In this document: positions 1 through 5,565 of the stretch, piece after piece
Layout of the letters: every line of letters begins with the position of its first letter
How positions within the stretch are numbered: the first letter of the stretch is position 1
Source: Oscillospiraceae bacterium
Lineage (GTDB): Bacteria; Bacillota; Clostridia; Oscillospirales; Ruminococcaceae
Direction: 5' to 3'
NCBI GenBank assembly: GCA_016295545.1
Contig: JAEDLA010000063.1
Span: 1-7,877 of the forward strand
Length of the DNA: 7,877 nt
Made by a program: the position numbers and the translations under genes
Notes under the pieces: generated by a model
What the model was told of the DNA's origin: nothing
Seen by the model: the letters and a program-made list of their open reading frames with translations, nothing else
The model's database searches: none

Positions 1-21
1 CAGTCCGGTGGACTGTTTTTT
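1..21 (+). terminator. Intrinsic terminator of an upstream plus-strand gene
   Basis: CAGTCC (1-6) pairs with GGACTG (10-15) around a 3-base loop, and six T follow (16-21). This is the classic shape of a Rho-independent terminator for a gene lying left of the window and read rightward. The stem may extend beyond the left edge, so its full length is unknown. Confidence 0.65.
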
Positions 22-23
22 AA

Positions 24-56
24 GAGGGAACGCCCTGCAAGAGAGGGCGTTCCCTC
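24..56. repeat. Perfect 13-bp inverted repeat
   Basis: GAGGGAACGCCCT (24-36) and AGGGCGTTCCCTC (44-56) are exact reverse complements around a 7-base loop. The stem is GC-rich and would be very stable, but neither side carries a T-tract in the direction of transcription, so it is not a standard intrinsic terminator. It lies between the convergent ends of the upstream gene and the amt gene. It could be a transcript-stabilising hairpin, a dispersed palindromic element or a T-tract-less terminator. Confidence 0.6.
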
Positions 57-72
57 AGACTGACCAATGTCT

Positions 73-110
73 AAAAAAGAAAAGGCTGCGCAGTTTTCTT
101 TTGCGCAGCC
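73..110 (-). terminator. Intrinsic terminator of the amt-PII gene
   Basis: On the minus strand GGCTGCGCA (110-102) pairs perfectly with TGCGCAGCC (92-84) around a 9-base loop, and the T-rich tract TTTTCTTTTTT (83-73) follows. It begins 13 bases after the amt stop codon. A 9-bp GC-rich stem plus this tail is a strong Rho-independent terminator and indicates that amt-PII is transcribed alone. Confidence 0.88.
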
Positions 111-123
111 CTGATTATTATAC

Positions 124-1914
124 TTAGTAATCTTCACCCTGAAGAGCGTCAAATCCTTCTTCACCGGTACGAACCTTAACAACATTTTCAACATCGTAAA
201 CGAACATTTTACCGTCACCGATATTGCCTGTATAAAGTGCATTTTTAGCGGCACTGATAACATCGGAAACAGGAACCTTTGAAACAACAGCCTCAACCTT
301 GACCTTAGGAAGTAAAGTTGACCTGTCTTCACGAACACCTCTGTAGTAAGTCTCGTGACCTTTCTGAGTACCGTAGCCGAGAACCTGTGTAACAGTGATA
401 CCTTTTACGCCAACCTCCATAAGAGCTTTCTGGAGAGCTTCAAGCTTGTTCTGCTTACAGATAATGCTGATCTTAGTGATTTTAGCATTGCCTGATTCAG
501 AAGCAGCAGATGAACTCTTTTCAGCAGCAGGTGCAGGAGCGGCTGTGGGGAGCGGAGATGCAGGAGCCTTGATACCGGCAGCAGCAGCTTCTCTGTCTGT
601 GCTTGTGATTGACTCCATTGACGGCATGAAGTCTGCATAGGAGGACGGCAGATTGTGTTCTGTAGCATCAAGACCTATGATTTCTTCCTCAGCAGAAGCT
701 CTCAGACCGATTGTGTACTTGATTGCGAGGAAAGTGATTGTAATAGTAACAGCTGTCCATAATGCAACAGCAAGAACACCTGTAGTCTGTCTGCCGAGAA
801 GTCCTAAACCGCCGCCGTAGAAAAGACCGGCAAGTTCATTTCCGTTCTGGTCAGCCAGAGCATAACCGGGAACAGTAGGATCAGCAAAAAGTCCAACTGC
901 AATTGTACCCCAGATACCGTTCATCATATGAACTGCAACAGCACCAACAGGATCGTCGATGTGGAGAACGTAGTCAAGAAGCCATACGCCGAAAGGAACA
1001 AGAAGTCCTGAAACAATGCCGACTACAATTGCGCCTACAGCGTTAAGAGCGTCACAGCCTGCTGTAATGCCGACCAGTCCGGCAAGAGAAGCGTTAAGAC
1101 ACATTGAAACATCAGGCTTGCCGTATTTGATCCATGTAAAGATCATGCAGGTAACAGTAGCGATTGCCGGAGCAATTGTTGTAGTAACGAAGATAGAACC
1201 GAGCTGAGGAACAGAAGTTGCAGCAGCACCGTTGAATCCGTACCAGCCGAACCAGAGGATAAAGCAGCCTAAAGCGCCAAGAGTAAGGGAGTGACCGGGA
1301 ATTGCGTGAACCTTTGTGACCTTGCCGTTCTTGTCAGTAGTGAATTTACCGATACGTGGTCCGAGGATTTTAGCACCGATAAGTGCTGAAACACCGCCAA
1401 CCATGTGGATTGCGCATGAACCAGCAAAATCGTGGAAGCCCCAGTTTACAAGCCAGCCGCCGCCCCAGATCCAGTGAGCCTCAATGGGGTAGATGAGAGC
1501 TGAGATAATGCCTGAATAAACACAGTATGAAATGAATTTAGTTCTTTCTGCCATAGCTCCGGAAACGATTGTAGCTGTTGTAGCACAGAATACAAGGTTA
1601 AATACGAAGCTGGACCAGTCAAATTCTGCATAGTTTGTGATAATATCGAAACCGGGCTTGCCGATAAGTCCTGCAGCGTCCTCACCAAGAAGAAGCCCGA
1701 AGCCAATTAAGATAAATACAACTGTACCGATACAGAAGTCCATCAGGTTTTTCATAATAATGTTACCGGCGTTTTTAGCTCTTGTAAAGCCGGTCTCAAC
1801 CAATGCGAATCCGCACTGCATAAAGAATACAAGTGCTGCGCCTATCAGGAACCAGACGCCGAATGTTGCGCTGCCGACAGTTTCTTCAACAGCAGCCATA
1901 AGTTCTGTGTTCAT
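124..1914 (-). CDS. amt: Ammonium transporter fused to a C-terminal PII (GlnB/GlnK) domain
   Basis: This encodes a 596-residue inner-membrane ammonium channel with its own PII regulator attached. Residues 1-410 are the 11-helix Amt/MEP/Rh domain. The twin pore histidines are H170 (DFAGSCAIH) and H329 (DDPVGAVAVH), with D162, the GWYGFN motif and the phenylalanine gate region around F105/F109. The conserved cytoplasmic tail (ASAEEEIIGLD) follows, then an Ala/Pro/Ser-rich linker (about 440-476). Residues 477-596 are a PII domain: GYGTQKGH with the 2-oxoglutarate/Mg-binding Gln517, T-loop YYRG with R525 at the position that plugs the AmtB pore, LPKVK, B-loop TGNIGDGK and C-loop VRTGEEG. The tyrosine uridylylated in enteric PII (Tyr51) is absent; Glu529 aligns there. 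The frame stays open 25 codons upstream to 1989, but start 1914 has a GGAGG site 8 bases away and begins just before the first helix. Amt-PII fusions are known in some anaerobes. The gene is divergent from the glutamate synthase operon. Confidence 0.95.
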   Translation of the reverse strand: MNTELMAAVEETVGSATFGVWFLIGAALVFFMQCGFALVETGFTRAKNAGNIIMKNLMDFCIGTVVFILIGFGLLLGEDAAGLIGKPGFDIITNYAEFDWSSFVFNLVFCATTATIVSGAMAERTKFISYCVYSGIISALIYPIEAHWIWGGGWLVNWGFHDFAGSCAIHMVGGVSALIGAKILGPRIGKFTTDKNGKVTKVHAIPGHSLTLGALGCFILWFGWYGFNGAAATSVPQLGSIFVTTTIAPAIATVTCMIFTWIKYGKPDVSMCLNASLAGLVGITAGCDALNAVGAIVVGIVSGLLVPFGVWLLDYVLHIDDPVGAVAVHMMNGIWGTIAVGLFADPTVPGYALADQNGNELAGLFYGGGLGLLGRQTTGVLAVALWTAVTITITFLAIKYTIGLRASAEEEIIGLDATEHNLPSSYADFMPSMESITSTDREAAAAGIKAPASPLPTAAPAPAAEKSSSAASESGNAKITKISIICKQNKLEALQKALMEVGVKGITVTQVLGYGTQKGHETYYRGVREDRSTLLPKVKVEAVVSKVPVSDVISAAKNALYTGNIGDGKMFVYDVENVVKVRTGEEGFDALQGEDY

Positions 1915-1922
1915 AAAATCAA

Positions 1923-1927
1923 CCTCC
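1923..1927 (-). promoter_or_regulatory. Ribosome binding site that fixes the amt start
   Basis: The minus strand reads GGAGG followed by 8 bases and ATG at 1914. This perfect Shine-Dalgarno site favours MNTEL as the N-terminus over the longer frame starting at 1989, which would begin inside the leader terminator and has no such site. Confidence 0.85.
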
Positions 1928-1948
1928 GTTGTTGTATATTGTGTCGCA

Positions 1949-1970
1949 ATTTTCAAAGGTACCTGAAAAT
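1949..1970 (-). other. Hairpin in the distal amt leader
   Basis: On the minus strand ATTTTCA (1970-1964) pairs with TGAAAAT (1955-1949) around an 8-base loop containing GGTACC. It lies between the leader terminator and the ribosome site. No T-tract follows, so it is not a terminator. It might shape the leader RNA; the A/T-rich stem is weak and its role is unknown. Confidence 0.3.
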
Positions 1971-1987
1971 GAAAACCGAATATAAAC

Positions 1988-2029
1988 AAAAAAAGCGCTG
2001 AAAAAAGTCCTGATAACTTTTTTCAGCGC
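1988..2029 (-). terminator. Leader terminator (attenuator) before amt
   Basis: On the minus strand GCGCTGAAAAAAGT (2029-2016) pairs perfectly with ACTTTTTTCAGCGC (2008-1995) around a 7-base loop, followed by seven T (1994-1988). It lies only about 13 bases after the likely transcription start and about 75 bases before the amt start codon, in the same direction as amt. No gene ends here on that strand, so its only visible role is to stop transcripts before amt unless an antiterminator intervenes. On the plus strand no T-run follows the stem, so it does not serve the other direction. Confidence 0.85.
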
Positions 2030-2037
2030 CCTTGCTG
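2024..2037 (-). promoter_or_regulatory. Hexaloop hairpin overlapping the amt attenuator (candidate antiterminator)
   Basis: At the very 5' end of the amt transcript CAGC (2037-2034) pairs with GCTG (2027-2024) around the six-base loop AAGGGC. Its last six bases (2029-2024) are also the first six bases of the attenuator's 5' arm, so the two structures exclude each other. The 4-bp stem and the loop with A at position 1 and G at position 4 resemble ANTAR-protein RNA targets. Only one clear hexaloop hairpin is present here, where ANTAR targets normally have two. The antiterminator role is inferred. Confidence 0.5.
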
Positions 2038-2048
2038 TTTATGCTATT

Positions 2049-2077
2049 ATTATATACCCCGAAGAATTTTTTGTCAA
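2049..2077 (-). promoter_or_regulatory. Sigma-A promoter of amt-PII
   Basis: On the minus strand TTGACA (2077-2072), a 17-base spacer and TATAAT (2054-2049) match the housekeeping consensus exactly. Transcription should start near 2042. Such a strong promoter followed directly by a terminator implies that control lies mainly after initiation. No sigma-54 type -24/-12 element is visible here. Confidence 0.9.
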
Positions 2078-2203
2078 CAGGTATTGTGCATATAGATTTT
2101 AAAAAATATTTTTGGATTTTTATGCAAATATCAGAATATAGGCTCTCAGCTTTGATTTTAATGGTTTTTTTGAAAAAATCTGAAATTTTTTAATCCCAGA
2201 CTA
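2078..2203. other. AT-rich spacer between the divergent promoters
   Basis: These 126 bases separate the amt and glutamate synthase -35 boxes. They are rich in A- and T-tracts, for example around 2098-2117 and 2165-2192, directly upstream of each promoter, where such tracts often act as UP elements. I see no gene and no convincing operator palindrome. A/T bias makes the short inverted repeats here uninformative. Confidence 0.5.
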
Positions 2204-2232
2204 TTGACAAACAAAAAAAAATGATGTATGAT
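2204..2232 (+). promoter_or_regulatory. Sigma-A promoter of the glutamate synthase operon
   Basis: TTGACA (2204-2209), a 17-base A-rich spacer and TATGAT (2227-2232) match the housekeeping consensus at 11 of 12 positions. Transcription should start near 2239, giving a leader of about 250 bases. A short palindrome, TGTAT-GATAT-ATACA (2225-2239), spans the -10 box; in this A/T-rich setting it may be chance. Confidence 0.88.
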
Positions 2233-2249
2233 ATATACAGTCGAATAAA

Positions 2250-2284
2250 GAACGAGGATGTTCATTAAATGCATAAGGGTATGC
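2250..2284 (+). promoter_or_regulatory. Tandem hexaloop hairpins in the glt leader (ANTAR-like RNA target)
   Basis: Two small hairpins stand 7 bases apart near the 5' end of the transcript. P1 (2250-2263) is GAAC, loop GAGGAT, GTTC. P2 (2271-2284) is GCAT, loop AAGGGT, ATGC. Both have 4-bp stems and six-base loops with G at position 4. P1's last seven bases, with part of its loop, form the 5' arm of the leader terminator, so P1 and the terminator are mutually exclusive. Two tandem hexaloop hairpins that block a terminator are the known RNA target of ANTAR antiterminators such as EutV and, in clostridial glutamine/glutamate synthase clusters, NitR-like proteins. Position 1 of P1's loop is G where A is expected, so the match is imperfect. 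No ANTAR gene is in the window. Confidence 0.55.
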
Positions 2285-2327
2285 CTTATTAAGCTGCTCT
2301 TTATGTATTTAATGAGCATCTTTTTTT
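2257..2327 (+). terminator. Leader terminator (attenuator) before the glutamate synthase operon
   Basis: The 14-base arm 2257-2270 pairs with 2307-2320 with one G-T pair and no bulge, and seven T follow (2321-2327). The large apical loop (2271-2306) contains hairpin P2. The structure starts about 20 bases after the transcription start and ends 164 bases before the first gene, with no coding region before it, so it is best read as an attenuator. The 5' arm overlaps hairpin P1, which offers the alternative fold. Confidence 0.85.
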
Positions 2328-2476
2328 GTTTATTCATAAGTGACTGTTTGCTTTGAACAGTCCGGGTGTAATCAGCAGGCTTATATGTGCAGTGTTACTG
2401 TTTCAGACAATGGCGTATGAGATATAAATTGCGGCACATCAATAAATCTGTGTTATCTTAATCATATATACTATAT
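2328..2476 (+). other. Distal glt leader with a hairpin at 2342-2362
   Basis: About 150 bases lie between the attenuator and the ribosome site AAGGAGG (2477-2483). GACTGTT (2342-2348) pairs perfectly with AACAGTC (2356-2362) around a 7-base loop without a T-tract. A tiny frame starts at an ATG near 2385 but lacks a ribosome site and any regulatory codon run. I see no known riboswitch here. The length hints at a second, translational or stability-related control element, without further support. Confidence 0.35.
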
Positions 2477-2491
2477 AAGGAGGTCTTTCTT

Positions 2492-3583
2492 ATGCTTAAA
2501 GAAGGAGAAATCAGAATCCCGTCCGGCTGTGCCATTTCGGGTATCTTTAACAAGAAAGGAAAGCCGATAAACGGCAGGACTATTATTGATTCCATTGCTA
2601 CAATGCATGACAGATCAAACGGTCTGGGAGGCGGTTTTGCCGGCTACGGTATTTATCCCCAGTACAAGGACGCCTACGCATTCCACGTTTTCTATGACAG
2701 CGCTGAAAGCAAGATCGAATGTGAAAAATACCTCGACAGACACTTCGACGTGATAAACCTTTCAAAAATTCCTACAAAGAAAATTCCGGCTATCACAAAT
2801 GAGCCTCTTATTATGAGATATTTCCTGAATCCGCTTCATAACAAGCTTGTTGAGTGCCAGCTTCAGGAGGACGAGTATACCGCACGCTGTGTAATACATA
2901 TAAATACAATTATCGACGGTGCCTACGTCTTTTCAAGCGGCAAGAACATGGGCGTTTTCAAGGCTGTAGGCTTTCCGGAGGATGTTGGTGAATTTTACCG
3001 GCTTGACGAATACGAGGGCTACTGCTGGACAGCTCACGGAAGATATCCTACAAATACTCCCGGCTGGTGGGGAGGCGCTCACCCCTTTGCTCTGCTGGAT
3101 TATTCAATAGTCCACAACGGAGAAATTTCCTCCTACGATGCAAACAGACGTTTTATAGAGATGTTCGGCTATAAATGTACGCTGCTTACCGATACTGAGG
3201 TAATTACATATATAATTGACTACCTTAACAGAAAGCAGGGACTTACTCTTGACGAGGTAGCTGATGTAATTGCTGCTCCGTTCTGGGATACTATCGACTC
3301 CCTTGAGCCGGCTAAGCGCAATAAGCTTACATATCTCAGAAATGCCTTTTCAAGCCTGCTTATCACCGGACCATTCTCCATTCTTCTTGGATTCAAGGGC
3401 GGCATGATGGCTCTTAATGACAGACTGAAGCTCCGTTCAATGGTTATTGCTGAAAAGGGAGATACAGTTTATGCTGCCAGTGAGGAATGTGCTATCCGTG
3501 TTATCCAGCCTGACCTTGATAAGATATGGTCACCAAAGGGCGGAGAAGCATTCATTGTAACTTTAGAGGAGGGTATTGACTAA
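2492..3583 (+). CDS. Glutamate synthase glutaminase subunit (class II glutamine amidotransferase, GlxB-like)
   Basis: This 363-residue cytoplasmic protein should release ammonia from glutamine and pass it to the FMN subunit encoded next. The class II (Ntn-type) amidotransferase marks are present: candidate nucleophile Cys13 in SGCAISGIF, HGRYPTNTPGWWGG (182-195) with the substrate-binding Arg, VHNGE (207-211) for the oxyanion hole, and TDTEV (233-237). The nucleophile must be N-terminal to work, so removal of a 12-residue propeptide between Gly12 and Cys13 is expected, as in PurF and proteobacterial GltB. The start at 2492 has AAGGAGG 8 bases upstream, and no internal start lies closer to the Cys. 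The protein corresponds to the first domain of a bacterial GltB, encoded separately as in archaeal-type glutamate synthases. Its stop overlaps the next start (TAATG), which suggests translational coupling. The related N-methylglutamate synthase subunit MgsA is an alternative, made less likely by the ammonium-assimilation neighbours. Confidence 0.9.
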   Translation: MLKEGEIRIPSGCAISGIFNKKGKPINGRTIIDSIATMHDRSNGLGGGFAGYGIYPQYKDAYAFHVFYDSAESKIECEKYLDRHFDVINLSKIPTKKIPAITNEPLIMRYFLNPLHNKLVECQLQEDEYTARCVIHINTIIDGAYVFSSGKNMGVFKAVGFPEDVGEFYRLDEYEGYCWTAHGRYPTNTPGWWGGAHPFALLDYSIVHNGEISSYDANRRFIEMFGYKCTLLTDTEVITYIIDYLNRKQGLTLDEVADVIAAPFWDTIDSLEPAKRNKLTYLRNAFSSLLITGPFSILLGFKGGMMALNDRLKLRSMVIAEKGDTVYAASEECAIRVIQPDLDKIWSPKGGEAFIVTLEEGID

Positions 3584-5088
3584 TGTCTGTAAATTATGAT
3601 TTTCCGGATTACGAAATCGTCAGAAATCCTGACAGATGCGTGAAATGCCGTGTATGTGAAAGACAGTGTGCCAACGAAGCGCACTACTATGATGAGGACC
3701 TTGACATGATGATGTGTGACAGTACAAAATGTGTTACCTGTCACAGATGCGTGTCACTTTGTCCTACAAAAGCTATAAAGATCGTTAAGACTGACCACAC
3801 ATTCAAGGAGAATGCCAACTGGACCTCTCAGGCTATCAAGGAGATATACCGTCAGGCTGAGTCAGGCGGAGTGCTGCTTTCCTCAATGGGAAATCCGAAT
3901 CCGCTGCCTATTTACTGGGACAAGATACTCATTAATGCATCTCAGGTAACAAATCCTCCGATAGACCCGCTGAGAGAGCCAATGGAAACAAAGGTATTTC
4001 TCGGAGCTAAGCCTTCAAAAATCGAGAGAAATGAAAAGGGCGAGATTATCAACAATCTTTCGTCTCAGGTAAAGCTTGAAGTGCCGATAATGTTCTCAGC
4101 AATGTCTTTCGGTTCAATAAGCAAAAATGCCCATGAAAGCCTTGCAAGAGCTGCTGCTGAGCTTGGTACTCTTTACAATACCGGTGAGGGCGGTCTGCAT
4201 AAGGACTTCTATCAGTATGGTGCAAATACTATCGTTCAGGTAGCTTCCGGACGATTCGGCGTGCATAAGGACTACCTTGAAGCCGGAGCTGCTATAGAGA
4301 TAAAAATGGGACAGGGCGCTAAACCGGGTATCGGCGGACATCTTCCCGGAGCTAAAAACGTAGGCGATGTTTCAATGACACGTATGACGCCGGAAGGCTC
4401 TGACGCTATTTCTCCTGCACCTCATCATGATATTTATTCTATTGAGGACCTGAGACAGCTTATCTACTCCCTTAAAGAGGCTACAAATTACAAGAAGCCT
4501 GTTATTGTAAAGATAGCAGCAGTACATAATGTTGCAGCAATTGCCTCCGGTATTGCAAGAAGCGGTGCGGATATCATTGCAATTGACGGCTTCAGAGGCG
4601 GTACGGGAGCAGCTCCCACAAGAATACGTGACAATGTTGGTATTCCCATAGAGCTTGCCCTTGCAGCTGTTGACCAGAGACTCCGTGACGAGGGAATCAG
4701 AGGAAACGTTTCAATTGTATGCGGCGGTTCAATCAGAAATGCTGCTGACGTTGTAAAGGCTGTTGCTCTTGGAGCAGACGCTGTATATATCGCCTCCGCA
4801 GCAGTAATAGCTCTTGGCTGTCACCAGTGCAGAAGCTGTCATGCAGCTAAGTGCAACTGGGGTATAGCAACTCAGCGTCCCGACCTTGTTAAGAGACTTA
4901 ATCCCAACGTTGGTTACAAGAGACTTGTTAACCTGGTAAATGCCTGGAATCATGAAATAAAAGAGATAATGGGCGGTATGGGTATCAACTCTATCGAGAG
5001 CCTTAAAGGCAACCGTCTTATGCTCAGAGGTGTGGGACTTACGGAAAAAGAGCTTGAAATTCTCGGAATCAAGCACGCCGGCGAGTAA
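3583..5088 (+). CDS. gltB: Glutamate synthase FMN/[3Fe-4S] subunit with N-terminal 2x[4Fe-4S] domain
   Basis: This 501-residue cytoplasmic protein is the catalytic subunit that reductively aminates 2-oxoglutarate to glutamate on FMN. Residues 15-70 form a ferredoxin domain with two CxxCxxCxxxC sets (C19, C22, C25, C29 and C50, C53, C56, C60). Residues about 130-490 are the (beta/alpha)8 FMN domain: GEGGLHKD (201-208), the KMGQGAKPGIGG loop (241-252), IDGFRGGTGAAP (334-345) and CGGSIRNAADV near the phosphate site. The [3Fe-4S] ligands are C413, C419 and C424, in the Cx5Cx4C spacing known for glutamate synthase, followed by the typical NWGIATQ. This is the archaeal-type form: the central GltB domain alone, joined to a ferredoxin domain that ordinary GltB lacks. 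It starts inside the previous stop codon with GGAGG at 3568-3572. Electrons probably arrive from the two following gene products. Confidence 0.93.
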   Translation: MSVNYDFPDYEIVRNPDRCVKCRVCERQCANEAHYYDEDLDMMMCDSTKCVTCHRCVSLCPTKAIKIVKTDHTFKENANWTSQAIKEIYRQAESGGVLLSSMGNPNPLPIYWDKILINASQVTNPPIDPLREPMETKVFLGAKPSKIERNEKGEIINNLSSQVKLEVPIMFSAMSFGSISKNAHESLARAAAELGTLYNTGEGGLHKDFYQYGANTIVQVASGRFGVHKDYLEAGAAIEIKMGQGAKPGIGGHLPGAKNVGDVSMTRMTPEGSDAISPAPHHDIYSIEDLRQLIYSLKEATNYKKPVIVKIAAVHNVAAIASGIARSGADIIAIDGFRGGTGAAPTRIRDNVGIPIELALAAVDQRLRDEGIRGNVSIVCGGSIRNAADVVKAVALGADAVYIASAAVIALGCHQCRSCHAAKCNWGIATQRPDLVKRLNPNVGYKRLVNLVNAWNHEIKEIMGGMGINSIESLKGNRLMLRGVGLTEKELEILGIKHAGE

Positions 5089-5108
5089 TTCAGGGAGGAA
5101 ATATTGCT

Positions 5109-5555
5109 ATGAAACGTATATATGTCAATGAAGAATGGTGTCTTGGCTGCCACCTCTGTGAATTTCACTGTGCATTTGCCAACACCAACAAGGAAGATAA
5201 ATGCTACGAAAACGATATGGCTAAGTCTCTCAGGGGGATAAAGATCAACCCGAAGATTCAGGTGGAGGAGGGCGATAAAATCAATTTTGCCGTCAGCTGC
5301 CGCCACTGTGAGGATCCGATGTGCGTAAAGTCCTGTATTACCGGAGCACTTTCACTTAATGACGGTGTTATCAATATTGTCCAGGACAAGTGTGTTGGCT
5401 GCTATACCTGTATTCTCTCCTGTCCCTACGGAGCTATCATGCCCTCCAATACAGGAGTTGTTCAGAAATGTGAGCTTTGCATGAAGAATAACTGCGGCGA
5501 GCCTGCCTGCGTAAAGGCGTGTCCGAATCAGGCAATTGTCTATGAAGAAAGGTAA
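5109..5555 (+). CDS. Four-cluster [4Fe-4S] ferredoxin-like electron-transfer protein (HycB/DmsB type)
   Basis: This 148-residue soluble protein should carry electrons between the following flavoprotein and the FMN synthase subunit. Sixteen cysteines fall into four groups: C11/C14/C17/C21, C64/C67/C72/C76, C95/C98/C101/C105 and C121/C124/C134/C138. This is the layout of the HycB/DmsB/NrfC family with four [4Fe-4S] clusters; C32 and C129 are extra. There is no Tat or Sec signal and no membrane helix, so unlike DmsB partners it should act in the cytoplasm. The ribosome site GGGAGG (5093-5098) lies 10 bases before the start. The gene is 20 bases after the FMN subunit gene and 10 bases before the oxidoreductase gene. 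The position inside the glutamate synthase operon supports the assigned role; direct proof of partnership cannot come from sequence alone. Confidence 0.88.
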   Translation: MKRIYVNEEWCLGCHLCEFHCAFANTNKEDKCYENDMAKSLRGIKINPKIQVEEGDKINFAVSCRHCEDPMCVKSCITGALSLNDGVINIVQDKCVGCYTCILSCPYGAIMPSNTGVVQKCELCMKNNCGEPACVKACPNQAIVYEER

Positions 5556-5565
5556 GGTGTATCAG

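Noticed and set aside
1915..1989. N-terminal extension of the Amt protein to a start at 1989
   Set aside because: The frame is open, but this start falls in the terminator tail, has no ribosome site, and adds 25 residues absent from Amt proteins; the start at 1914 has a perfect GGAGG site.
2250..2263. CsrA/RsmA binding site in hairpin P1 (ACGAGGATGT resembles the CsrA consensus)
   Set aside because: The resemblance is real, but the other two hairpin loops lack GGA, the site is far from the ribosome site, and CsrA in Firmicutes is mainly linked to flagella. The shared loop pattern and terminator overlap fit antitermination better.
2239..2327. Glutamine riboswitch or T-box in the glt leader
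   Set aside because: The known glutamine aptamers (glnA and downstream-peptide motifs) are cyanobacterial and share no sequence that I can find here. The T-box signature sequence is missing, and the leader is too short.
2385..2420. Short leader peptide starting with MCSV in the glt leader
   Set aside because: No ribosome site precedes it, it contains no run of regulatory codons, and it lies after the attenuator, so it could not couple translation to termination.
4729..5306. Minus-strand open frames antisense to the FMN subunit and four-cluster genes
   Set aside because: They are mirror frames of strongly supported coding regions, lack promoters and convincing ribosome sites, and have no recognisable domain.
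5536..5565. Earlier starts for the oxidoreductase at TTG 5536 or ATG 5542
   Set aside because: They would overlap the four-cluster gene, lack a ribosome site, and place ten extra residues before the FAD-binding strand that starts at residue 2 of the 5566 product.
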